DNA of 20,240 nt from assembly GCA_946183625.1 (NCBI GenBank), contig CAMHCL010000014.1:1-20240 (forward strand), given 5' to 3'. Source of the stretch: an uncultured Lachnospiraceae bacterium. GTDB lineage: Bacteria > Bacillota > Clostridia > Lachnospirales > Lachnospiraceae. The notes beneath the pieces were generated by a model. It saw only the letters and a program-made list of their open reading frames with translations. It had not been told where the DNA came from and did not search any database. Positions within the stretch are counted from its first letter, which is position 1. Every line of letters begins with the position of its first letter. The position numbers and the translations under genes were made by a program. Of the stretch, positions 1-8,145 are shown piece after piece.

Positions 1-160
1 ATAACTCTTGTGTTATTTGAGCCTACATTTATTGATCGGGAATTCGATATGACGTGTCAGATGACATGCCTCCTATGAGTGGAAGTCAGAAAACACGATG
101 AGATAACCCACCTAGCTTGGGCTAGGAGTCAAAGAGCAAGGGCCGGCATCCTGGATATAG
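1..160 (+). ncRNA. ssrS: 6S RNA, 5' end cut by window edge
   Basis: The stretch resembles the 6S RNA that binds the housekeeping RNA polymerase holoenzyme. Seen: TGAGCCTACATTT near position 19 matches the TGAGCC-ATATTT element of the 5' central bubble. CACCTAGC-TTGG-GCTAGG (109-126) is a perfect small hairpin where E. coli 6S has its CACCTTGAACC...GGTTCAAGG hairpin. GGGCCGGCATCC (142-153) resembles the conserved 3' strand GCGGCATCTC. CGTGTC-AGAT-GACATG (53-68) can form the apical stem, and GTTAT/ATAAC pair across the bubble. A T-rich run follows at 160. The 5' strand of the closing stem lies outside the window, so the terminal helix cannot be confirmed. This also argues against extending the next gene upstream to position 79. 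Confidence 0.78.
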
Positions 161-195
161 TTTTTATTTTAGGATATATCCTGAGTGAATGTATT

Positions 196-1113
196 ATGAA
201 ACAGAGACTGAGGGATATAATTGAATTTATTAAAGGTACAGCCGATGAGCATATGGGTGCATTTGCAGCTCAATCGGCTTTCTTTTTGTTCCTGTCGTTA
301 TTCCCACTTATAAATATAGTAGTAATGCTGCCTAGCTTCCTTCCTGTCTCAGAGGATCAGGTTCTGAACATAATATATTTTGTCCTTCCAAGCAGGTTTG
401 AGGAATATATAGCCAACATTGTAAAGGAAATGTATGATCATCCATCCACATCCATAACGATCATATCTTTCGGTGTGGCTCTCTGGTCGGCGGCTAAAGG
501 ATTTATGTCCGTCAAGAACGGTCTGAATGAGATATACAGATCACGTGAACAGAGAAATTATCTCCTGATCAGAGGTGTGAGTGCACTCTATACACTGGTA
601 TTTATTATCCTTATTGTGGCGCTTATTCCTATCAATATGTTCGGTACCCAGATTGCAATGCTGGTACTTGACTTCTTCCCGGACATGACAGATGTTACCA
701 TGCTTGTATACAGCTTAAGGAGTACAGCTACATTTCTTATTCTTTTTGTCATGTTCGAACTTCTGTATACAATTGTTCCAAATAAGAAACTCAAATTTAG
801 AAAACAGGTGCCGGGAGCTCTTTTTGCGGCTTTTGCATGGGTTGTTGGTACCAAGGTCTTTTCTATTTATATAGACTACTACGCATCTAAGCAGTTTATG
901 TATGGTTCCCTTACAACTGTGGTGCTTTTCATGTTCTGGCTTTATTTTGTTATATACATGGTATTCGTCGGTGCACAGATCAATGAATACATGCATGTGA
1001 AACGTAAGAGAGATGAGGATTATGAACTAAAGAAGTACAGCAAGAAGAAAAAGGAAGTCTGGGAGGATGACGATATAGATGAGCGCGTCGCCACCGGAGC
1101 CAGGGATGATTGA
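196..1113 (+). CDS. YihY/BrkB-family inner membrane protein
   Basis: A 305-residue polytopic membrane protein of the YihY/UPF0761 (BrkB) family, once misnamed ribonuclease BN; its biochemical role is not established. Seen: about six hydrophobic helices (roughly residues 24-48, 87-105, 132-155, 172-195, 210-228, 240-265), with the family-typical AAQSAFFLFLSLFPL in the first helix and SAAKGFMSVKNGLNEIYR after the second. The last 40 residues are a charged cytoplasmic tail rich in Lys and Asp. The frame is open from 79, but the ATG at 196 is preferred. It has GAGTGA 8 bases upstream, begins with the family's usual amphipathic start, and lies beyond the 6S RNA. It precedes gltX by 86 bases and is probably a separate unit. 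Confidence 0.88.
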   Translation: MKQRLRDIIEFIKGTADEHMGAFAAQSAFFLFLSLFPLINIVVMLPSFLPVSEDQVLNIIYFVLPSRFEEYIANIVKEMYDHPSTSITIISFGVALWSAAKGFMSVKNGLNEIYRSREQRNYLLIRGVSALYTLVFIILIVALIPINMFGTQIAMLVLDFFPDMTDVTMLVYSLRSTATFLILFVMFELLYTIVPNKKLKFRKQVPGALFAAFAWVVGTKVFSIYIDYYASKQFMYGSLTTVVLFMFWLYFVIYMVFVGAQINEYMHVKRKRDEDYELKKYSKKKKEVWEDDDIDERVATGARDD

Positions 1114-1124
1114 TTATTTCCTGC

Positions 1125-1153
1125 TTTATAACAATTATTATTTATGATAGAAT
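1125..1153 (+). promoter_or_regulatory. candidate sigma-A promoter for gltX
   Basis: TTTATA (1125-1130), a 17-base spacer and TAGAAT (1148-1153) lie in the gap before gltX. The -35 matches 4 of 6 and the -10 matches 5 of 6 consensus bases. AT-rich background makes chance matches common, so this is tentative. Confidence 0.38.
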
Positions 1154-1199
1154 GATTAGCGCATAAATAATGAATGATTATTATCAGAGGAGTGAAATT

Positions 1200-2660
1200 A
1201 TGGCCAAGATCAGAACAAGATTTGCACCTAGTCCAACAGGAAGAATGCATGTTGGAAATTTGAGAACAGCGCTTTATGCTTACCTGGTGGCTAAGCATGA
1301 AGGCGGAGATTTTATTCTTAGAATCGAAGATACAGATCAGAACCGTGAGGTAGAGGGTGCGGTAGATATCATATATAGAACTCTTACAGAGACAGGACTT
1401 ATATGGGATGAAGGCCCTGATAAGGATGGCGGTGTTGGCCCATATATCCAGTCTGAACGTATGGCTCAGGGTGTTTATCTTGAATATGCCAAGCAGCTTG
1501 TAGAACGTGGAGAGGCTTACTACTGCTTCTGTGATGAAGAGAGACTAAAGAGCCTTGAACAGGAAATAGAGATTGATGGACAGGTTAAGAATGTCTTTCA
1601 TTATGATAAGCATTGTCTCCATCTCAGCAAGGAAGAGGTTGAGAAGAATCTGGCAGAGGGCAGGCCTTATGTTATAAGACAGAACAATCCAACAGAGGGA
1701 GAGACTACCTTCGAAGACGAGCTCTATGGAACAATATCTGTAAAGAATGAAGAACTGGACGACATGATCCTTATCAAGTCTGATGGCTATCCAACATATA
1801 ATTTTGCCAATGTAGTTGATGATCACCTTATGGGTATAACTCATGTTGTCAGAGGTAATGAATATCTGTCATCAGCTCCTAAATATAATCGTCTCTATGA
1901 GGCATTTGGATGGGAGGTTCCTGTATATATCCATTGCCCACTTATTACAGATGAGAACCACGCTAAGCTTAGTAAACGTTCCGGACATTCATCTTTTGAA
2001 GATCTTCTTGAGCAGGGCTTCCTGTCAGAATGTATCATCAATTTTGTTTCACTTCTTGGATGGAGTCCTGAAGGAAATGAAGAGATATTCTCTCTTGAGG
2101 AATTAGTAAAGCTTTTTGATTATCATAATATATCCAAGTCCCCTGCAGTTCTTGATATGACTAAGCTGAAGTGGATGAACGGAGAGTATATCAAGAAGCT
2201 TGATCCGGATACTTTCTATGAGATGGCACTTCCTGTAATGAAGGAAGTTATAAGTGCTGATCTTGACTTTAAGAAGATAGCAGCTATGGTGCAGACAAGA
2301 ATCGAGATCCTGCCTGACATCAAGGAACAGATAGACTTCTTTGAAGCAGTTCCGGAATATGATGTTGATATGTATACACATAAGAAGATGAAGACCAATC
2401 CTGAGAATTCCCTTCAGCTTCTTAAGGAAGTAAAGCCTGTTCTGGAAGCGGCGGATGCATTTGATAATGACAGCCTTTTCGAACTTCTTAAGGCTTTTGG
2501 AGCAGAACATGAGTACAAGACCGGGTTTATAATGTGGCCTCTTCGTACGGCTATGTCCGGTAAAGCAGCCACTCCGGGTGGAGCTACAGAGCTCATGTCA
2601 ATCCTTGGAAAAGAGGAATCCTTAAAGAGAATTGATGCGGCTATTGAGAAGTTATCATAG
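1200..2660 (+). CDS. gltX: Glutamate--tRNA ligase
   Basis: Class I glutamyl-tRNA synthetase, 486 residues, the usual bacterial length. It activates glutamate with ATP and attaches it to tRNA-Glu. Seen: the N-terminal RFAPSPTGRMHVGNLRTALY carries the HIGH signature (as HVGN), RIEDTDQNR follows, and HAKLSKRSG near residues 254-262 is the KMSKS-type loop. The C-terminal helical anticodon-binding region is full length. The ATG at 1200 is chosen over an in-frame ATG ten codons upstream because AGAGGAG sits 7 bases before it and the protein then starts with the family-typical MAKIRTRFAPSPTG. Whether it is a non-discriminating enzyme that also charges tRNA-Gln cannot be told here. No T-box is visible ahead of it. 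Confidence 0.97.
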   Translation: MAKIRTRFAPSPTGRMHVGNLRTALYAYLVAKHEGGDFILRIEDTDQNREVEGAVDIIYRTLTETGLIWDEGPDKDGGVGPYIQSERMAQGVYLEYAKQLVERGEAYYCFCDEERLKSLEQEIEIDGQVKNVFHYDKHCLHLSKEEVEKNLAEGRPYVIRQNNPTEGETTFEDELYGTISVKNEELDDMILIKSDGYPTYNFANVVDDHLMGITHVVRGNEYLSSAPKYNRLYEAFGWEVPVYIHCPLITDENHAKLSKRSGHSSFEDLLEQGFLSECIINFVSLLGWSPEGNEEIFSLEELVKLFDYHNISKSPAVLDMTKLKWMNGEYIKKLDPDTFYEMALPVMKEVISADLDFKKIAAMVQTRIEILPDIKEQIDFFEAVPEYDVDMYTHKKMKTNPENSLQLLKEVKPVLEAADAFDNDSLFELLKAFGAEHEYKTGFIMWPLRTAMSGKAATPGGATELMSILGKEESLKRIDAAIEKLS

Positions 2661-2706
2661 GCACAAAATAAGGCCAGTAAATAAGAAGAAAATTACCTCA
2701 ACATCA

Positions 2707-2735
2707 TTGCAGTTTTTTATGCTGTGTAGTATACT
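2707..2735 (+). promoter_or_regulatory. sigma-A promoter for the acidic membrane protein gene
   Basis: TTGCAG (2707-2712), exactly 17 bases, then TATACT (2730-2735). It lies in the 133-base gap after gltX and predicts a leader of roughly 50 bases. This is a good vegetative promoter match and suggests the downstream gene is transcribed independently of gltX. Confidence 0.68.
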
Positions 2736-2793
2736 AATCTAGTGTTTTAATATTTTTGTAATATTGGCTTAACTTTTGATGAGGGGATAGAAG

Positions 2794-4272
2794 ATGTCAT
2801 TTTCATTTTTGGAAAACTATAACCAGGATACGCTTATAGTGCTGGGCTTTGCAGTACTTCTGCTTTTGTTCCTGCTTATCTTGATCATAGTTACTATAAA
2901 TGTACTTAAAGGGGATAATTCTGCAAAGAAGGCAGCTAAGAAGGCAAAGAAGGTTGCCAAGAATGGTGAGACTTCTGAGGGAGAAGAATCAGCTGAATCT
3001 GAAGAGGCAAAGGCCGAAGATGAGGAAGAGGAACCTGCAGAGGAAGAAGTAGAGCTGACTGAAGAAGAGATAGAAGACGAAACTTCCCGAATGGTACAGG
3101 AAGCTGTTGCTGCTGTTGAGGCTACTAAGGCTAAGATCGAGGCTGAGAGAAAAGAAAGAGAAGCAGCAGAAGAGGCTATGAAGCGTAATGCAGCTAAGGC
3201 ATCAGAGGATGAAGATGATTATGATGATGACGAAGAGCTGGCAACAGAGGACGACTTCGAAGCTGAAGATAATGATGACGAAGAAGATGAAGAACCTGAT
3301 ATGCTCCTGGGCGATGTAGAAGACGACGATGATTATGACGATGAGGATGATGACGACGAAGTTGATGAGCCAACAGGAGAACTTGATACAGTAAGAATCA
3401 GAGAAGCTCTTAAGAAGGCTCAGCAGGAGTCAAGAGATACAGAACAGGATGCAAAGAGCGTTGAATTTGCAAGAGAGAGAGCTGAGGCTCCTGAATATGA
3501 TGCATCCTTTGATAGTGCATTTGTAAGTAAGCCATCACTTGAAGAAGATAAGCCTGAACCGGTTATTCCAAATCCTACAGTTGAATCTATGAAGATCAAT
3601 GTTGAGGAAGAGGCTGCAGAGGCAGTAAGTGATGCAATTGATGCAGCTGAGACAGGTGCAGAAGCTGTGGAAGAAGCAACAGAAGGAGCTGCGGCAGAGG
3701 CAGTTTCAGAAACAGCAGATGAGGTAACAGCAGCAGCTGTGGCAGTTGAGGCTGCAGAGACAGAAGCACCAAAGAAGAAAAAGAAGAAGAGTGGAAAGAA
3801 GCCTCTTGTAAAGCCTGCATCAGCACCTACTGGTGAGGATGGCAAGCCTAAGTATTTCTGGTACAACACCCAGGATACAGACGGACTTGAGAAGAAAGAG
3901 GATATGTTCTATTATTGTCATTATTTTGCAGATCCGGACAGCGCAGTTATTCCACTTATTACTGAAATGTACGACTGTGGATTTGTAAGAACAGAAGAGA
4001 TCATGAGAATAGCCTACGGAGTTGACTTCCAGGCATTCGATATGGGTGACATACTTGATTCTGATGATGGTGGCTTCGATATGTCTAAAGCTCGTAAGCA
4101 GCCAACAGAAGAGGATAGAAGAGAGATCTACAAACTGTGGAAGAGATATGTCAACAAATTCCATAAGATTATAGTGATCAATTCACAGGATGATGTAGAG
4201 GAATACATTATACGTAAAATGTATGCTTACGGAAAGAAAGATGCAAAGGAACTACTTTACAGCCCAATGTAA
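2794..4272 (+). CDS. Unrecognised single-pass membrane protein, acidic linker
   Basis: No function recognised. The 492 residues fall into clear parts: a hydrophobic helix at about 13-37; a Lys/Ala-rich patch just after it (about 44-57), which by the positive-inside rule puts the rest in the cytoplasm; a strongly acidic low-complexity stretch (about 60-200) with runs of Asp and Glu; an Ala/Glu-rich segment (about 270-325); six consecutive lysines at 327-332; and a compact, normally composed C-terminal domain from about 351. That domain begins KPKYFWYNTQDTDG and is rich in Tyr, Phe and Met. The start ATG has GAGGGG 8 bases upstream. It has its own promoter and is followed by the pheST leader. 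The layout suggests a membrane tether with a long flexible spacer presenting a globular domain, but this is inference. Confidence 0.85.
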   Translation: MSFSFLENYNQDTLIVLGFAVLLLLFLLILIIVTINVLKGDNSAKKAAKKAKKVAKNGETSEGEESAESEEAKAEDEEEEPAEEEVELTEEEIEDETSRMVQEAVAAVEATKAKIEAERKEREAAEEAMKRNAAKASEDEDDYDDDEELATEDDFEAEDNDDEEDEEPDMLLGDVEDDDDYDDEDDDDEVDEPTGELDTVRIREALKKAQQESRDTEQDAKSVEFARERAEAPEYDASFDSAFVSKPSLEEDKPEPVIPNPTVESMKINVEEEAAEAVSDAIDAAETGAEAVEEATEGAAAEAVSETADEVTAAAVAVEAAETEAPKKKKKKSGKKPLVKPASAPTGEDGKPKYFWYNTQDTDGLEKKEDMFYYCHYFADPDSAVIPLITEMYDCGFVRTEEIMRIAYGVDFQAFDMGDILDSDDGGFDMSKARKQPTEEDRREIYKLWKRYVNKFHKIIVINSQDDVEEYIIRKMYAYGKKDAKELLYSPM

Positions 4273-4324
4273 ATAGTGTATGATGTGTCAAGTTGGTTTT
4301 CGAAACATTTAATAACATATAGAT

Positions 4325-4580
4325 ATAAAGACTATGATGGTGACAAAGCTGCAGTATCTACCGCCAGAGAGATGGGGTCGTCGGCTGGAAGCCCTGTTTA
4401 GGATCAGTGTTGCAAGTTATATTCACACCGGAGTTGTCCTGCTTAAAGATTATTCGAGTAGGCGGGAACGTAAGAAATGCGTTAAATTCGAGAGAGTCGT
4501 GCAGACAGCACGGAACACGGGTGGTACCGCGGATAAGATTATTCGTCCCATAGCAGTAATGCTATGGGACTTTCTTGTTG
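4325..4580 (+). promoter_or_regulatory. T-box leader, phenylalanine type
   Basis: This riboswitch reads the charging state of tRNA-Phe and controls read-through into pheST. Seen: Stem I landmarks GCAGTA (4351-4356) and AGAGAG followed by GGCTGGAAGCC; a candidate specifier TTC at 4422-4424 followed by A, matching the Phe codon; GACAA (4342-4346) pairing with TTGTC (4434-4438) at the base; and the highly conserved T-box core GGGTGGTACCGCGG (4519-4532). The core is followed by the terminator hairpin. A weak upstream promoter (TTGGTT 4293-4298, 19-base spacer, TATAGA 4318-4323) may drive it. The 344 bases between the flanking genes hold this leader and nothing else seen. Confidence 0.93.
4545..4580 (+). 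terminator. T-box regulated intrinsic terminator
   Basis: GTCCCATAGCA, loop GTAA, TGCTATGGGAC: a perfect 11-bp stem (4545-4570) followed by TTTCTT. It is the terminator alternative to the T-box antiterminator and ends about 36 bases before the pheS start. Confidence 0.92.
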
Positions 4581-4616
4581 TTATTGTTGTTATAAATATA
4601 TTAGGAGGAAATTCAA

Positions 4617-5636
4617 ATGAACGACAAGCTTCAGAAAATAAGAGAAGAAGCGGAAAGAAGAATTGCAGAGTCCAGGAACAATGAGAGCCTTGATGAGATC
4701 AAGGTTGAATTTCTTGGAAAGAAGGGTGAACTTACCCAGATGCTTAAGTCTATGAAAGACCTGAGCCCTGAAGAAAGACCAAAGGTTGGTCAGATGGTAA
4801 ATGAAGTAAGAGCACATCTTGAGGAAGAGATGGCAGCTAAGAGAGCAGCTATCAAGAAGGAGCTTCTTACAGCAAGACTTCAGAGAGAGACTATAGACGT
4901 AACTCTTCCTGGAACTAAAACAATAAGAGGACATAAGCATCCTAATCAGATAGCTCTTGAGGACCTGGAGAGAGTATTCATCGGTATGGGTTATGAAATA
5001 GTTGATGGCCCTGAGGTTGAGTATGATAGATACAACTTCGAGCTCCTCAACATTCCTGAAAATCATCCTGCAAAGGACGAACAGGATACATTTTACATTA
5101 CGAAGGATATTCTCCTTAGAACTCAGACATCATCGGTTCAGGCTAGAATTATGGAGAAGGGCGACCTTCCTATCAAGATCCTGTCACCAGGACGTGTTTT
5201 CAGATCAGATGAGGTTGATGCAACACATTCACCATCCTTCCATCAGGTAGAGGGACTGGTTGTAGGAAAGTACGTAACAATGGCTGACCTGAAGGGAACT
5301 CTGGATCAGTTTGCTACAAACTTCTTCGGACCAAAGACCAAGACTAAGCTTAGACCACATCACTTCCCATTTACAGAGCCATCAGCTGAGGTTGATGTTA
5401 CCTGCTTCAAATGTGGTGGCAAGGGCTGTGGAGTCTGCAAGGGTTCAGGATGGATTGAAATCCTGGGCTGCGGTATGGTACATCCTCACGTACTTGAGAT
5501 GTGCGGCATAGATCCTGATGTATATTCTGGATTTGCATTTGGTATAGGACTTGAGAGAATTACTCTTCTCAAGTATGAAATAGATGATATGAGACTTCTG
5601 TATGAGAACGATATCCGTTTTCTGGAGCAGTTCTAA
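4617..5636 (+). CDS. pheS: Phenylalanine--tRNA ligase alpha subunit
   Basis: Catalytic alpha subunit of the (alpha-beta)2 phenylalanyl-tRNA synthetase, 339 residues, normal length. Seen: an N-terminal coiled-coil arm (about 1-85) with FLGKKGELTQ; then the class II core with FYITKDILLRTQTSSVQ, the motif 2 region VFRSDEVDATHSPSFHQVEG, and motif 3 GFAFGIGLERITLLKY near the C-terminus. Cys263, Cys266, Cys271 and Cys274 form the CxxC...CxxC segment found in Bacillus-type PheS before ILGCGMVHPHV. AGGAGG lies 8 bases before the ATG. It is expressed under the T-box leader and is followed 45 bases later by pheT. Confidence 0.98.
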   Translation: MNDKLQKIREEAERRIAESRNNESLDEIKVEFLGKKGELTQMLKSMKDLSPEERPKVGQMVNEVRAHLEEEMAAKRAAIKKELLTARLQRETIDVTLPGTKTIRGHKHPNQIALEDLERVFIGMGYEIVDGPEVEYDRYNFELLNIPENHPAKDEQDTFYITKDILLRTQTSSVQARIMEKGDLPIKILSPGRVFRSDEVDATHSPSFHQVEGLVVGKYVTMADLKGTLDQFATNFFGPKTKTKLRPHHFPFTEPSAEVDVTCFKCGGKGCGVCKGSGWIEILGCGMVHPHVLEMCGIDPDVYSGFAFGIGLERITLLKYEIDDMRLLYENDIRFLEQF

Positions 5637-5681
5637 GTTTAGAGAGCGGATTCGCTTGAATAGAAAGGAGATTTGATTATT

Positions 5682-8114
5682 ATGAATACCCCGATTTCGT
5701 GGATAAAAGCATATGTTCCTGACCTGAACGTAGGACCTCAGGAATTTGTAGATAGAATAACTCTGTCAGGTTCTCATGTTGAGAACTACAATCAGTACGA
5801 TAAGAATCTGGAGAAGATAGTTGTAGGTAAGGTCCTCAGCGTTGATCCTCATCCAGATGCAGACAAGCTTGTTATATGTCAGGTGGATATTGGCGCAGAT
5901 GAGCCTATACAGATAGTGACAGGTGCACCAAATGTTAAGGTTGGAGCTTTAGTTCCTACAGTTCTTGACGGCGGCAAGGTTGCTAACGGACATGATGGAA
6001 GTGAGCCTCCAAAGGACGGCATTAAGATCAAGGCAGGCAAGCTGAGAGGCGTTGAGTCATACGGAATGATGTGCGCTATAGAAGAGCTTGGTTCATCCCG
6101 TGAACTCTATCCGGATGCACCAGAAGATGGTATCTATATCTTCCCAGAGGATGCTGGTGTTAAGGCCGGTGATGATGCAGTTAAGGCTCTGGGCCTTGAT
6201 GATACAAATGTTGAGTATGAGATAACATCCAACCGTGTTGACTGCTTCTCCATTTTAGGAATGGCAAGAGAGGCTGCCGCTACATTTGACCTGGACTTCG
6301 TTCCTCCTGAAGTTGTTGTAAAGGAAGAGGGAGAAGAGAAAAGCTCAGATTATATATCAGTTGAAATTCTCGAGCCAAAGCTCTGCAAGAGATATATCGG
6401 CCGCGTGGTAAAGAATATCAAGATCGGTCCTTCACCTAAGTGGATGCAGGACAGACTTCGTTCCCAGGGTATCAGATCCATCAACAACCTGGTTGATATC
6501 ACAAACTATGTAATGGAAGAGTATGGTCAGCCTATGCATGCTTTCGACCTGGATACCATTGCAGGTAATAAGATAGTAGTAAAATGTGCTGAGGACGGCG
6601 ATAAGTTCACCACTCTGGACGGCGTTGAGAGAGAACTGGACAGCAATGTGCTTATGATCTGTGACGGCGAGAAGGAAGTTGCCATCGCAGGTATCATGGG
6701 TGGTGAGAACTCCATGGTAACAGATGAAATCAAGACATTACTCTTCGAGGCAGCCTGCTTCGATGGAACAAATATAAGACTCTCAGAGAGAAGACTTGGA
6801 CTTCGTACTGATTCAGCAGGAAAGTTTGAGAAGGGACTGGATCCAAACTTGGCAGAAGAGGCGATCAATCGTGCATGCCAGCTTATCGAGGAGATGGGCT
6901 GCGGCGAGGTATTAAAGGGTGCAGTTGATGTTTATCCTGAACCAGTTAAGCCATGGACACTTGATTTCGAGCCTGTAAAGATGAACGTGCTTCTCGGACT
7001 TGATGTATCAGAGGAAACACAGCTTCATATATTTGACAGAATTGGTCTGAAATATGATGAAGAGACTAACAAGCTTACAATCCCTACATTCAGACAGGAT
7101 CTGAGATGTATGGCTGATCTGGCTGAAGAGGTTGCCAGATTCTATGGTTATGACAAGATACCTTCAACTCTTCCTACAGTAAATGCAGGAATAGGTGGAA
7201 TCTCATATGAAGAGAGCATAAATCGTATAGCAAGAGATACTGCAGAGGAGAATGGATTCTCCCAGGCTATGTGCTACAGTTTCGAGAGCCCTAAGGTATA
7301 TGATAAGCTTCTGATTCCTGAAGATTCAGAGCTGAGAAATGCAGTTAAGATAAGCAATCCGCTTGGAGAGGATTTCAGTATCATGAGAACTCTTCCGCTT
7401 AACGGACTTATCACATCACTGTCTACTAATTTTAATAGAAGAAATAAGAATGTTAAGCTTTATGAGCTTGGCAAGGTATATCTTCCACACGCAGTTCCAG
7501 TTACAGAACTTCCTGATGAGAAGGAGAGACTTGTACTTGGAATGTATGGCGAAGGCGATTTCTTCACACTTAAGGGAGTTGTTGAAGAACTCTTCAGAAA
7601 GCTTAACTTCCTGAAGGACGTAGAATTTGTACCAGTAAAGAATTATCCATATCTGCATCCAGGTAGACAGGCTGATATAGTAAAGGGCAAGCTGTCACTG
7701 GGTTATATGGGTCAGCTCCATCCGGAAGCTGCAGAGAACTATGATATCAAGAGTGATGTATACATCGCAGTCATCAACATGGATGTAGTATCCATGCTTG
7801 CTAAGTTTGATATCAAATATACTGGCGTTGCCAAGTTCCCTGCTTCCACACGTGACCTGGCACTGGTTTGTGATAAGGATACATACGTTGGTGATATTGA
7901 GAAGGTTATCCGCAAGAATGCCGGCCAGTATCTGGAGAAGTTGGAACTCTTCGATGTATATGAAGGTGAGCAGGTCGGAGAGGGCAAGAAGAGCGTTGCG
8001 TTCTCACTGTCCTTCAGAAGTATCGACCATACACTTAAGGATGAAGAGGTTAATCCAAGTATAGATAAGATTCTCAGAAAGTTTTCTGACATGGGAATCG
8101 AAATTCGTGCATAA
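5682..8114 (+). CDS. pheT: Phenylalanine--tRNA ligase beta subunit
   Basis: Beta subunit of phenylalanyl-tRNA synthetase, 810 residues, typical length. Seen: an N-terminal EMAP/tRNA-binding domain (about 40-155: VVGKVLSVDPHPDADKLVIC), then the B3/B4 editing region (about 210-390, with INNLVDITNYVMEEYGQPMHAFD), the B5 domain (about 405-475), the synthetase-like core (FSIMRTLPLNGLI), and a C-terminal FDX-ACB anticodon-binding domain from about 715 (KFPASTRDLALV). The ATG at 5682 is preferred to the in-frame TTG at 5673 because AAGGAG ends at 5670, 11 bases before the ATG but only 2 before the TTG. It shares the T-box controlled transcript with pheS. Confidence 0.98.
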   Translation: MNTPISWIKAYVPDLNVGPQEFVDRITLSGSHVENYNQYDKNLEKIVVGKVLSVDPHPDADKLVICQVDIGADEPIQIVTGAPNVKVGALVPTVLDGGKVANGHDGSEPPKDGIKIKAGKLRGVESYGMMCAIEELGSSRELYPDAPEDGIYIFPEDAGVKAGDDAVKALGLDDTNVEYEITSNRVDCFSILGMAREAAATFDLDFVPPEVVVKEEGEEKSSDYISVEILEPKLCKRYIGRVVKNIKIGPSPKWMQDRLRSQGIRSINNLVDITNYVMEEYGQPMHAFDLDTIAGNKIVVKCAEDGDKFTTLDGVERELDSNVLMICDGEKEVAIAGIMGGENSMVTDEIKTLLFEAACFDGTNIRLSERRLGLRTDSAGKFEKGLDPNLAEEAINRACQLIEEMGCGEVLKGAVDVYPEPVKPWTLDFEPVKMNVLLGLDVSEETQLHIFDRIGLKYDEETNKLTIPTFRQDLRCMADLAEEVARFYGYDKIPSTLPTVNAGIGGISYEESINRIARDTAEENGFSQAMCYSFESPKVYDKLLIPEDSELRNAVKISNPLGEDFSIMRTLPLNGLITSLSTNFNRRNKNVKLYELGKVYLPHAVPVTELPDEKERLVLGMYGEGDFFTLKGVVEELFRKLNFLKDVEFVPVKNYPYLHPGRQADIVKGKLSLGYMGQLHPEAAENYDIKSDVYIAVINMDVVSMLAKFDIKYTGVAKFPASTRDLALVCDKDTYVGDIEKVIRKNAGQYLEKLELFDVYEGEQVGEGKKSVAFSLSFRSIDHTLKDEEVNPSIDKILRKFSDMGIEIRA

Positions 8115-8145
8115 ACTTTGAGTATTATAATCATTGGAGGATGAT

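Noticed and set aside
79..195. Upstream extension of the YihY-family gene
   Set aside because: It would overlap the 6S RNA and adds residues not typical of the family.
3420..3869. Ser/Ala-rich open frame on the - strand
   Set aside because: It is the reverse complement of the low-complexity Ala/Glu region of the acidic membrane protein.
4334..4684. 116-codon open frame before pheS
   Set aside because: It covers the T-box leader and its terminator; conserved RNA elements explain the sequence.
8126..8131. Perfect TATAAT before queA
   Set aside because: No usable -35 at 16-18 bases and only 14 bases before the start codon; likely chance.
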